A stretch of 64,000 nt of DNA. Origin: Pestalotiopsis fici W106-1 (lineage: Eukaryota; Ascomycota; Sordariomycetes; Amphisphaeriales; Sporocadaceae). Within the stretch, counting starts at the first letter, position 1; the number at the start of each line of letters is the position of its first letter. The stretch spans positions 5,923,013-5,987,012 of the forward strand of contig NW_006917093.1 in assembly GCF_000516985.1 (NCBI RefSeq), written 5' to 3'. Shown piece by piece: positions 36,812 through 48,113 of this stretch. Under the pieces are notes generated by a model. It was not told the origin of the DNA and did no database searches. It worked only from the letters and a program-made list of their open reading frames with translations. Made by a program: the position numbers and the translations under genes.

Positions 36812-39800
36812 TAAGATATTCTTGAAATATGGCATTCGCTTGTGCTTTAATGGGATATCTTTTCAGAATATATTACTATATAAATTTTTAAAAGAATTTT
36901 CCCCCTAAAATCAATCTAAATTCTTAAATAAGAGTATTATAATTATTTGAATCAAAATAGGGAATCCGAATTGCTTGCTAAATAGAGACCTTGTACTTGA
37001 TAGATTTTGCTCGGTTACTTTTCTTTACCTTGAGTGGGATTCCCAAGCAGCCCGATGGTCATAGATCGTAATGCACCCAAGGCAAACCGTACGCGATGTT
37101 ACGTCCAGATTGCACATTATACACACATGTCTGAGTCTTGTATGCACATAGATGGGTTATTTTGGGACAATGGTCAAGATGTTGATTGTATTTGCAGCTG
37201 GCAGCTGTTTGGGTGCGTTCAGCTGGATCAGACGGGTATAGCTATTTACGTAGGGCGTATCTAGGTCTTGCTCTAGACCACATTGGCCTGACATAATTTG
37301 GCATGGCGCCCTGACGTGAGATTTGTTAACCTTCGGATCTCATCAAGTCCTCCCCAAACTCTGATCGACGATCAATGACAGGAACCTGGGAATTGTAGAG
37401 TATTGATGCAAGCACCACTCCGTGATAAGACACAAGCAGAAAAGATAGCGGGTTGCTGGACTTGTAGGAAGAATAGGGTAGCACCTTTGGCGGGAGTAGA
37501 AAGGTAGAAAGGACGGACTTAAAGGGGATTTCAAAACAAGGTTTTTTTTTTTGGGCGAGGGGGGGGGATTCGCGCTATAACCCCGCGGCGTATAGCTTGT
37601 GAAGAGTCTCGTCACATTCAACACAAGGCTCGCCACAAATCATTGTAGTTTAGGCAGATCATGTCAGGATTGACCACCTGCTTGATTCGACCAATCAATC
37701 AGCTTGAATGAGGGCGCTGGCTGGACTTCAATCGGAGTCCGACGAGTCACCGGCAAAGCCGGTTGCCTCGCCGGCATTTTGCATGCCTTCCTTCCGTGAT
37801 CCTTGAGCAGCCACGGACAGCTCGGCAGCCGACCACTTATGTAACATAATTGACACTGGCGATCCCTCGTGCGATCCCGCGATCTGCAGATGTCGATGGA
37901 ATCAGATGTGCATTTACCACGGCAGGGCTCTGCCTGTCTGCATGCTTCGCCCGGGCAGTGTACGATTGAGCGATGATCGCCAAATGATGGCCCACGATTC
38001 CACTTGTAGGCGACTTTTATGTCACAGGAGTCTATATCTACCTAGTTGGTACATAGATGCGTACTATGAAACAGGCAGTGATTGTACAGACAATTCTGAG
38101 CCGAGCACTCATTCGTGTGCGGATCTATGATCTGAACCAAGCATGATGCGGCAAGGGCTGCTCATCGTTCGAGATGAGACCACATTCACAGACATACCTA
38201 GTACTGGTACGTACTATGTATGTAGAAATGCAACGTCCAGGAAGCCTGCCAGCTTGGACCCTCTGCGGGTTTGGACCTGTCTGAGCTCGCAACTAATGGA
38301 AGAGATCGGGGCCCAGAGAAGGACTAAGAGAAGAAAAAACCAAATTCTTCTTCTTCTTCTTCTTTTTCTTATTAATAGGCATAATGATCCCAAATCGTGA
38401 TCATTCCCCAACGATTTGCGAGCATGGTCTTTGCCCATTATCGTAATAACTGCTAGTATTCTCCATGACGCAGGTCCATAGGTATCCATCCAATACCCAA
38501 GCAAGCTCATTCAATCATTAGCTATCAATACATGTTATTGCTGTACGCACTTTTACTGCTATAGAACTAATACTGTTACTACTGCTCTACCGTGTTCTTT
38601 ATACTGGGCCGCAGTATAGGTAGGCAGGCATATTTGATCGGCCGGCATTTAAGGTCTGTCTGTTGGCTGATTCAGAAGGCTAGGTAACTTTTTTTNTTTT
38701 TTTTTTTTTTTCCAAAAGAGGTACTACCGCCCGAGTCCTGCATTGCATACATACTAAACGCTTTAAAGACAAGACGATGGATGCAACCCATCAGAATCCC
38801 TGTTCTTTGCGCATGAGGTAAGTACAATGGACGATGGCATTCTCCAAATTGTTCACACTATCAGCTGTTGCCGGTTACCGAGCCAAGCAGTCCAAGGTAA
38901 GCCAAGGCTGACATTTTGCAATTACTACCGTGCTACCTACAGAATGCGGATATGACAAGACAAACACAACTGGACTTTTGTTTTACTCATCTTCTTTTTT
39001 TTTTCTCCCTCCCCTCTTCACCTTTTCAAATCCGGACAGTACCTAGCTTACGACCGACGGGGACAACCTGCAAAACAACTAAACCACGTCACCTGAAAGT
39101 GAGCGAGAGGGAAACGCAAAGGGTACATTCTAGGGACGTAGGTAATCTAGGAATGTGGTAGGTTATGGTGTACGGTCTGTGTCTTATACATTTGTAAGCA
39201 GTCGTACGTACGTAGTAGCTGATGCATTTGTCTTGTCGTCGACTTGGATGGTAAGATGATAGATCCCTTGGGGCATCATCTGTACCACTCGGAATGTACA
39301 GTCTTATCCACGCTCTTCTAGTCTATAAAAACAAGTCTCACCAAATCGCAGACCAACCATGTCAGCCGTCATCCCGTCTAGGTCGTTGTTTTAGGCTGCA
39401 AGGCAAAAAAGAAGGAAGCACCTTTTCCTTCTCCCCAAATGCAAGCACGGTCTTTCGCGTTTCGGGGTTATGGCTCGTCATTCTCGTAACCCGTTGCCCG
39501 TAGCCCCCAGCAGGGCAGCCCAAGTAGTGGAGTGGGGAGGAGAGGAGAGAAGCACAGTTTTATTATTCTTTTCGTTACCTTTTCCATTCTCTCATGAAAC
39601 CTACCCAGGCGCCAAGACTTATAGTAGAGCCACCATTGGGTCATAGTAGCTGGAAGGGGGGGCCGAATTGCATTGGCACGGTTGAGTTGCAAGGCTTTCT
39701 TCTGGGCTTTCACGCTTGCGACAAAGAGACGGAAAGGGTCAAGTGGGCCTAATGACGCCGTCTCCAAAGAGAAAAAAAAAATCCTGACGATCCCTTCTAC

Positions 39801-41138
39801 AGTGCCACTTTTACAGTATACTACATACAGCATATTTCGTACATGCGCCTACGTACCGACGAACCACACACATGCATGTTGGCATGGGCAGGCAGCATGA
39901 CCACCTGGTACGAGTATAGGTAGATTCACTAACCTAGAGAATTGGTTGCAGCCGACGACGGGAATACTGTATGTGTATATGTCGGTACTGTAATGCAGTA
40001 GCAGTGTCTGATGCATGTCTGATGAAGAAGGATGTACATACATAGCTCCATCCATCATGGCACCCCACCCTGAATTATTTTTGACATGCTTACCGCCGTT
40101 TATTTGTTATTACCACCATTTGTTGGTCTTGGGTGCTTCTTCCGTTGGATTCCTTCACGTACTACATGCTACTTTGACTACTACTACTTTACTGACTGCC
40201 CTTCCCTCCCTTGCTGCTGCAAGATAGCACCAGTAAGAAAAAAAGAAGAAAAATGTGCTGCTCTCCGGAAGCTTCGGATCTGCATGTCATTCCCCCATGT
40301 GACTCAGGCCACTACCGTCTCTGGCTCATGATCATTGATGCCTCGACCGAGTTGGGCTACATGGCGAATCGCGAGCTATGGAATCCCTCGTCGCACCCGG
40401 GGTCTGACGGGGTTTCAAAGCATATCCATCCTAGCCACCAAGAGAAAAAAAAAAAAACCTCCCCACAGCGCCGAGCAGACCGACCGGCCTTGTTGCTTAC
40501 ATATGCCCAGCAGACGAGGAAAGAACACGGACATTATTTCGACCTCATCACTGATGATTGACTGCCCTGGCCTGACTGGCGCTTGCCCAAGACGTAATCC
40601 AGGTGGTTCCATAATAGTTGCTGCCGAGATAAATACATAAATCGTACTGTAGCCACTTTCCACCCTTTATTACAATATTAAGCTTGTATTTCTTAATCTT
40701 TTCTTCCCTCGTCATCATCACCAACATCGGCATTGTTGTTGTCGTTGTTGTCATCGTTGTTGTAGCTGCTACAACTGCTGCAGCTATCCGCCGCCTCGCC
40801 TCTTCCGTCCCTTCCGCTTGGGATTATAAACTACCTCTCGTGACAATTTCTAGCCGTCGGCTGCCCAGGCGCCTAGGTACTCAATAAATGCCTGTGCAAA
40901 CCCGTCGCATCCACTACTGAGCATCACCATAATACACGCAATTTCACTGCTGCTATCCCCTTGTTGTAAATCGCAGCAGCATTTTTGCAGCACGGCGGGT
41001 ACAAGAGAGAAAAAAAACTCCTGTTGCCGTGGTACAAAACTCTTACATGACATTCTGCTCTTGATTTCAAACACAGCACAAATCGACTTGTGAAGGGTGT
41101 TTGTGGGCCACGTTTGCCGCTTCATTGATCAGGCAGTC
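36812..41138. other. Gene-poor block of 4.3 kb
   Basis: No supportable gene. It begins with an AT-rich stretch (about 36810-36970) and contains T/G runs near 37542-37568, TTC repeats near 38345-38361 and a T-run with one N at 38696. Many TACCTA/TAGGTA words occur, with GTT/GTC triplets near 40735-40765. The right end is the promoter of the Ytp1-like gene. Open frames of 60-140 codons on both strands look random or repeat-derived. Confidence 0.55.
38696..38696. other. Single ambiguous base in a T-run
   Basis: One N inside a run of about 20 T; probably a homopolymer base-calling ambiguity. Confidence 0.9.
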
Positions 41139-43263
41139 ATGAGGTCGGCGGCGAGATCATCATGGCTACTGCTCTTCGCGGCAGCCATGGTTCTGGGAGC
41201 ACTGCCAGCGGTCCTCGCCCATGGAGACGAGAATGCAGGCGCTGGCATGGATATGGACATGGCCGGAGAGATGGACATGAGCGCTCAAGATCCCAAGCCG
41301 GATCCTGAATCTTATGCGCCAACGTATTTTACTCACCCAGAGCACCGCGGCCTGATATACGCGCACGTTGCGCTCATGGCCATCAGCTGGGTTGTGTTTT
41401 TACCCATAGGTGAGGCAAAGTCGACAAGCACCGTACTGAGAGCACGAGATGACTAACCTAGCCGTCTTCTTCTTCCAGGTGTCATGTTCTCGCTGGCACG
41501 ATCGCGGTACACGCTGCCAGTCCAATTCGTCTTTCTCGCAACAAATGCGCTGGCGCTGGTGTTTGGCATTAGCTACAATGCTCAGACGCCAGATTTGTAT
41601 CCAAATAACGCTCACCACAAGATCGGTTGGATCGCGACCTGGGTCGTCTCTGCCCAGGTACTCATTGGTCTGGTGGGCCGCGTGGCTGGCGCTATGCGGC
41701 AGGCTGGCTCGGAATCACAGCAGCGCCAGGGCCCTGGTACGGAGGAACGCCAAGCCTTCATTCCAGTCTCAACCGAGAACATGGCCGAGCATCAGCGCAT
41801 TAGTGATGCTATTCACATGCATAAGTACAGGCAGTCATACGATAGCGGCCAAGGGACTGAGCCCAATACCGAGTCCCTGAGAAGTGATTCTCTCTCAAAC
41901 TCGCCCGGGCACCAGTCTCCGAGCTCCATGGATGACCACCGCATGGACTATATTCATGGCAACGACGACGAAGACGACGATTATCTTGCACTGAAGCCCG
42001 CCGAATTGAACCTGTCCAAATACCAGAGCAGTTCGCTTCTTGCCAGGGCTGCCGGGAAGATCTCTACCAGGAGTTGGAAGATTCTGCACGTGGCTTACAG
42101 CGCCGTTGACAGAACCATACTTATTCTTGGCTATATCGCACTTACTACCGGTATTGTCACATGGGCTAGATTTTTTGTACGTTTCTTGCAAAGCCGCGTG
42201 TATAGTGCGTAATAGGTATACTGACCGGCCATCTTATAGGAAGGACATGCCATTTTCACTGGCCTAGCCCACTGGATCAAGGGCAGCGTCTTCTTCTGGC
42301 TGGGATTGCTCACTCTGGGCAGGTGGTCCGGCAGCTTTGGAGATCTTGGCTGGGTAGGCAATTTACGACCTTTTGGGAGCACCCATTCTAGTTAATCTCT
42401 ACTGACCAAATCAACAGGCTTGGAACGTGAGACCCAAGCAGAGCTCGCAAAAGTGGCGACCATCGGCCGAGTTTGTCGAGGGTTTCCTCATCTTTTTCTA
42501 TGGGTCAACAAACATTTTCCTGGAACACTTGGGCAACGCAAGTGTGGGCAACACCGAGTTCAGCCCGCAGGATTTGGAGCATGTTTCCATCACGGTCCTG
42601 TTCATCGGCGGTGGATTGCTGGCTATGCTCATTGAGTCGACCAATATCCGCGAGCTGCTCAACACGACCGTCTCTGAGGCGGCCCTTTTGCATGCCGACG
42701 GAGCATATAGCGACGAGGAGCGCGAAGCATTGCGAGTGCCCGAGCAGTATGAGTTCTCTATCAACCCCATTCCCGCATTGGTCATCCTGCTCCTTGGAAT
42801 CATGATGAGCTCGCACACACAGCAGACCATGATCTCCAGCATGGTTCACAAGCAATGGGGCAACATGCTTACGGGTGCGTCGTTCGCCCGCGGTTTCACC
42901 TATGTCTTGATGTATCTCCGCCCACCCCGCTCGGTCATGCCGTCCCGACCACCTACAGAGCTGCTCGCTGCATTCGGTCTGATTGCTGGCGGTATCATCT
43001 TCTGCGCAAGCGTGAGTTCTTCTTGATTTTTCGACCTGCGTGTATATACTAATCTCTGACTAACCAAATCATAGTCGGGTGACACTATCGATGGTATGAT
43101 TCACTACGACCTGGATGCCATGTTCTTTTACACAGTTACGATGGGTTTCGTCGGCCTTTTAATGGCTTGGGTTGTGCTTTTGCTGGCTCTCAAGGGCTGG
43201 GCTCTGCGCAGGGAATCCTCAAGGGGGCGACAAGGTGCATTCAGTACTTCTGCACGCTTTTAG
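41139..43263 (+). CDS. Ytp1-like polytopic membrane protein
   Basis: Fungal Ytp1/DUF2427-type membrane protein of unknown biochemical function. Exons are 41139-41409, 41479-42176, 42240-42353, 42418-43011 and 43075-43263 (introns 63-69 nt); 621 residues. A signal peptide covers about residues 1-27. The mature N-terminus starts HGDEN and is Met/Asp-rich (MDMDMAGEMDM, residues 37-47). Membrane segments follow, the first beginning YAHVALMAISWVVF. A His pair lies in NAHHKIGW, and there is a polar, acidic loop (about 190-290). More segments follow (LGYIALTTGIVTW, VFFWLGLLTLG, PALVILLLGIMM, LLAAFGLIAGGIIF, VGLLMAWVVLLLAL). The His placement in the N-terminal half recalls cytochrome b561-like proteins; this is inference. 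The last exon ends in a basic tail. Confidence 0.9.
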
Positions 43264-44613
43264 ACGGTTTACTCTTGTTTTGGTTTTCGGATCGGAATAC
43301 CCCCAAAGCTTGTCTTTTTGATGATAATTGTTATCTTTGGATATTATTCTTCTGGCGCATTGGGTTACCATGGTGTATGGCCCATGATTTTTTCCCCTAA
43401 GGATTCTGGACTCTCTTTATGTCTTATATGATACCCCAAAGACTTGGATGCAGATGGTGGAACAAGAGTTCGAGAAGATCAGAGTATAAGGGAATGGGTA
43501 ACTAGGGCAAATGTATTATGAGGATTAGATAACTTAATGATTTGACTTTCTTTAATAGTTTCTTATTATGTATATGCCTTTTTCCTTTTCTCTCTTTTTT
43601 CTTTTCTCTTTCTCTCTTCTTTTTCTCTTTTTTCTCTTTCTTTTTTCTTCTTTCTTTTTTCTTCTTTCTTTTTTCTTCTTTCTNNNNNNNNNNNNNNNNN
43701 NNNNNNNNNNNNNNNNNNNNNNNNNNNNNNNNNNNNNNNNNNNNNNNNNNNNNNNNNNNNNNNNNNNNNNNNNNNNNNNNNNNCTTTCTTTTTCTTTTTC
43801 TTTTTTTTATATAATCACCTTTTATATTCCCAAGAAACGAAAGAATGACTAATTTATTATTTAACATTTAAAGCGGAGGCTGCAGCATTTTGCCCCAAAG
43901 TTATAGAGTCTTTACAAGAGCATTTCATTCAAGAGTCTATATGTAATAGACGAATCCGCTTGAACTCTATGTCCAAGACCATATGCTGTGTGGTCGACCG
44001 CGGGATTTCCCACTAAAGACACACCGGGCAAGAGAATTCGAATCCTCACTATCACCCTTTTCGATGCTCAAGCCAAGCTTATTCGAACCTACCTTGCGAA
44101 GATCTCCTCTTATTATGTCACCACAGATACCATCGAGGACTTGTACACTATCCCCTGCCCGATCTGCAAGGGATCGCGAAGCAACCATAATTCCATTGAC
44201 TGCTCCGCTGCCATGACCTCTCCAATGTCTGACATTATGCCCGCCGGAACAATCCCCCCAGAGAAGTTCACAGCCCTGATTGGCACCGTCAATGTACAGG
44301 GATCTGTGGGCCGGTGGTAGATGATGGGGTCTTGGAGGTATGCCAGGTCTCTGGTTTTCGTTTCATGCCATTGAGTCGTACGGGTTCCAGTCAACCAGTG
44401 GTGTATATTATGAAAGAACGCACAGTATTAGGTCAGGACATAGTAGACCTCTTGGGAGGCGAGACCGAGTGGAAAACACACAAGGTAACCCCACCGGCTG
44501 ATCACCGGCGAATCTTCGGTGCAGCTAGGTGACAGCCCCACCCCACTCCTCAGGTAGCGGCACAAGCTATCATAATTGCGAATAATGAGCCACTTTTCAA
44601 CAACAAGAAACAT
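43264..44613. other. Intergenic region with polypyrimidine gap and possible relic
   Basis: It holds the 3' flank of the Ytp1-like gene, a long CTTT-type polypyrimidine tract broken by a scaffold gap (43684-43783), and a GC-richer patch (43967-44530). In that patch frames on both strands look protein-like (plus strand CPICKGSRSNHNS; minus strand VPIRAVNFSGGIVPAGIMSD). No family is recognised; possibly a decayed element. Confidence 0.45.
43684..43783. other. Scaffold gap (100 N) in a CTTT repeat
   Basis: Exactly 100 N between CTTTCTT-type repeats on both sides (about 43575-43683 and 43784-43808). True length unknown. Confidence 0.99.
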
Positions 44614-44714
44614 GGCATGTTGCCAGAGTGGTTAATGGGTGAGACTTGAACTGCAATGAGCAATTCAGCCATCTCATGGCTTCGGTCGCGTAGGTTCAAA
44701 TCCTGCACATGTCG
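44614..44714 (+). tRNA. tRNA-Ser(UGA) with 20-nt intron
   Basis: A complete class II tRNA. The acceptor stem GGCATGT pairs with ACATGTC (one G-T), with discriminator G at 44714. The D-stem is CCA/TGG, and the anticodon stem TGAGA pairs perfectly with TCTCA. The anticodon at 44647-44649 reads TGA after the usual T33. A 20-nt intron (44651-44670) sits one base after the anticodon, the canonical position. The variable arm can pair (GGC/GTC around TTCG), and the T-arm is GTAGG-TTCAAAT-CCTGC. A T-run just downstream (44716-44722) serves as Pol III terminator. The mature tRNA would be 81 nt before CCA. The long variable arm and G73 support serine. Confidence 0.93.
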
Positions 44715-45963
44715 ATTTTTTTGTGCACATTCACGCTTTTGTGCGTGTCCAGATATATGTATACACAATACTTCTTTGATTGCTGCATATAGATTCAATT
44801 TTGTTGTGTTGCCTCTTGTTCTTTCTCTCCTTTTTCTTTCATCCGAGGTTGTCATTAATCCTAGGAGAAATTATCGCAAATATACCAAAGGAAGGCGCCA
44901 GACACTGGGTGGGTTTGGTTGAATTTGTTAAGACTTTTCCAATATGCCTAAATATAGTATATTCGAATTTGTATCCTCCAAACTGTGTTCGAATGAGGAA
45001 GCCTGCGCATTGCTTGGCCTGTGCTTGTGTATAGTCCAGGCGTCGAGGGGAGAGGGAAGTAGCATGAGTATAAAGTCGGCATTGACTGCGAGGAGATAGT
45101 TTGAAAGAAATTACAATATAGGACGACAATCGCTGTTATTGCTTGCTTATCCAAGGCCATGTGCTTGAAAGCGAAATTGCAAATAATCTGCCGTCTTATA
45201 TAATTGCTGTGATAGACGACTGCTTTGCAGCACAAGAGAAGTAATGTATGGAACACCTTGGATAGCTATTAATCACAGCATTAACATGCAGTGTCGATGG
45301 CTTCTTTTTCCAAAACATCGAGGAATCTCAAAGCTGCAAGACACGACTGATGGAAACAAAAGAACAAACATAACAAAGCCGTAACCTCCAAGCAGTCAGA
45401 CGCATCACATGCCGGAAAAACACAGATATCTTGGCCATGAACAGTCGTTATGTATGATGTCGATTTCTCGTCAGCCGAGTCATGGTTGTATGCTCGCTGA
45501 CGCGTCGACCCTATCGTACATATAACTTTTGTTACCATACCAATTTATCCAGTTTCAACCTACTTTAATAATGATACGGCTACCAAAGAGTATCCCGACA
45601 TATCCACGTTATCACTAGAAATGAAACCTCAAAAGAGCGCCTCCTTTCCGTGGTAGCAAACTAATCAGGAAGCAGGAAATAGAAAGGCGGAAAAGAGAAG
45701 AAGGATAAGTAAAAGAAGAAAAAGGGAAAGAAAAACAAGAAAAAAGGAAAGAAAAACAAGAAGAAAAAAGGACCGGAAAAAGAAGAAGGGGATAAAAGTC
45801 CAAATGTCACTACTCTTGAATAATATTCAATTGCACCCAAGGCCTCAAGAAAACTTTTGGTCAAAAATCACTGTTCACTAATGTCGATATAAGGAGATCC
45901 CGGGTCTAGGTGTATATGTACAATGCACACGAGTTCTCTTCCGTTGGCCCTGCAAAGGATAAT
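44715..45963. other. Intergenic region, tRNA-Ser to nuo40
   Basis: No gene seen. It contains an almost pure polypurine block on the plus strand at about 45668-45797, just beyond the 3' end of nuo40. Open frames in this block are Lys/Arg- or Phe/Ser-repeats of no significance. Confidence 0.6.
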
Positions 45964-47361
45964 CTACAACTCATCCGTAACATGGATGTACTTTCTGTCT
46001 TCCCTCCTCTCCTTCTCCGTTGCCGGGGGCAGGTCGTAGAATGACGAGCTTCGGTATCCCTGGAGGTAGTGGTATGTAAAGTCCTTGATGTCGCCAGGGG
46101 TAATGTCGAGATCCTTGAAAGTCTTGGCGGCCTCGTCAATCTGCTGGTCAATGAATTCCCTCTCGATATCCTCGGCATTCAGGATGGGCCACCAAAGCAC
46201 CTTGTTCAAGAGTGCTGCGACGGGCTTCAAGATGGCCTTGGGAACGTTGATGTGCCTCCGCTTCTTGAAGATTTCGCGATCGACCAGTTCGGCGATCTCC
46301 TCTGTCGAGTATTCGGTGGGACCATACAGTTCAAAGGTCTGCCCAGCTGTGCTATCGTCATAGAGCATGAGCTCCAAGGCTTTGCCAACGTCGATTGACT
46401 ATGGCGGGATTAGTTTCATTGCGCGTAAAACGCAAAGAGGGGGTTGAAGTTTTATGGAGTGACATACGTGAACTGGGGAGTACCTCTCCTGCATGTTATT
46501 CGAGGTGAACAGGTTAGCCGGGGTGGCCAGCTTGATCAATAGGTTGTCCTCGAAGCCAAAGATGGGCGCGGGTCGGACAATGGTGGTCTCGGGGAATATG
46601 CTTCTAGCAACCTGCTCACCCCGTCCCTTTGTGGCAAAGAACTCAGAAGGGGAGTTGGGGTCGGCGTTGTAGGAAGAGACGTGGATGTAGCGGTCGACAT
46701 CATACTTGGCCACGGCTTCGACAATACGTTCGGTTCCTTGTACGTGAACGTCCTCTAGGCTGTAGTTCTTGGTGGGATAGGTGCGGCCGATCAAGTTGTA
46801 GACGACGTCCGAGTGGCGAACGCTGGCCTCGATGGATTCCGTGTTGTATAGATCGTATTCGAGAAAGTGAACTCGGCCCAGGTCACCCGTCACCTTGAGA
46901 TGACGCTTGGCCATTTCCTCCCGGTACGGAATCACGACCTGGCATCCTTGACGAGCTGTATCCGATTGTTATTAGAGGAGACGAATTTGAGCTAAGACTG
47001 TGCGATCTTCCTACCAAGTCTGTTGACAATGTATCGTCCCAATTGGCCAGTTGCGCCAAATACCGTCGCGGTGTGACCTAGATCTCGGGCGTTAGACGAG
47101 GGGCCTATCGTGGGCGTATTTGAGTTGCCATACCTCCGAGTGAGTGTCTATAAAACCGGATCCGAGTCAGTAAAAAGCCAATTGCCCAGTACAAGAGGCC
47201 AGGGATGCGGCCAGAGAAAGACAAAGGACATACCGTCCGCCCTGCGACCGCAGAATGGGTTTGCCGGTACGGGTGACGACAACATCGGCAATGGAGCGTC
47301 GCTGGGTGAGATTGATTGCGAGTCTTCTGGTTGACCGCACGGCGGTCGGAAAGGAAGCCAT
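45964..47361 (-). CDS. nuo40: NADH:ubiquinone oxidoreductase 40 kDa subunit (NDUFA9/NUO40)
   Basis: Accessory subunit of mitochondrial complex I at the membrane/matrix junction, an atypical short-chain dehydrogenase that binds NADPH. Exons are 47361-47234, 47147-47134 (only 14 nt), 47077-47015, 46955-46468 and 46398-45964; 375 residues, as in known fungal homologues. The N-terminus (MASFPTAVRSTRRLAINLTQ) is a typical mitochondrial presequence. The Rossmann motif TVFGATGQLG (Gly55, Gly58, Gly61) lies just after the microexon, followed by YNLIGRTY and IHVSSYNADP. The microexon adds four residues and part of a fifth (RHSLG); without it the exon 1 and exon 3 phases do not match, so it must be included. 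It is transcribed away from rpn9. Confidence 0.95.
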
Positions 47362-48113
47362 CCTTGCGACTATTTGAATAATGCAAGAACGACAGTACCT
47401 CTCCCAATTCCCGGGTCGAATTGGCGACAAATCGATGCTGGGCGTCTGTTTAGCTAGATGGGTCAACGTTGAGCTTCACCTTGAATTGAACTCGCCGGGA
47501 CTGCCTGCCACCTCGATCGGTCCGCCAATCACCGACAGCTGATTTCAGACGAGCTCAAGCCACCGAAAGCAACCCGCGCCACAATAAAATCAGGCACGTA
47601 CGGAGTTGCAGGCGGCTTGGGCGGATGGATAGAGAAGCACTGTGGCTTGCGCAGTACAGTCTGGCCCTTGCGTACAACTAAGCCAGTCAAAGCTAGCTTC
47701 AGATATCTTGCACTAAACGTGGATAGTCCACCGTGGAAGGAGATCCACTTGACCGTCAGGCTGCCAGCTAGCCGCGTCTTTTGCAGTGGGATGGACGCCT
47801 GGTGGACTGGGGGGAAGCTACAGTACCTAGGTAGCCATGTTCCCTAAAACGCAGTACCTACTACCTGTACCTACCCACCCACCACTGTACTGGAGCTTCT
47901 GTTCAGCCTCCAGTCCACATACGTACTTAGCTACCCATCTACCGTAATCACAACACTCCTTCCGGAATCAAGGCGACACTTACTTCTGCTATTGGCACAA
48001 CTCCTGCGACTCCCAATCCGCCAGCAATCAACCACGGAAAAAAAGTGACTTTTCCCATCGTCGCCGCCGGGCCCATCACATAATAATAACCACCTTTGCC
48101 ACACGCCGGCATC
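47362..48113. promoter_or_regulatory. Bidirectional promoter region nuo40 / rpn9
   Basis: 752 bp between divergent start codons. It contains TACCTA words (47865-47880) and, 11 bp before the rpn9 start, TTTGCCACA (48095-48103), one mismatch from the reverse complement of the yeast proteasome element GGTGGCAAA. That position is unusually close to the ATG, so the match may be chance. Confidence 0.4.
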
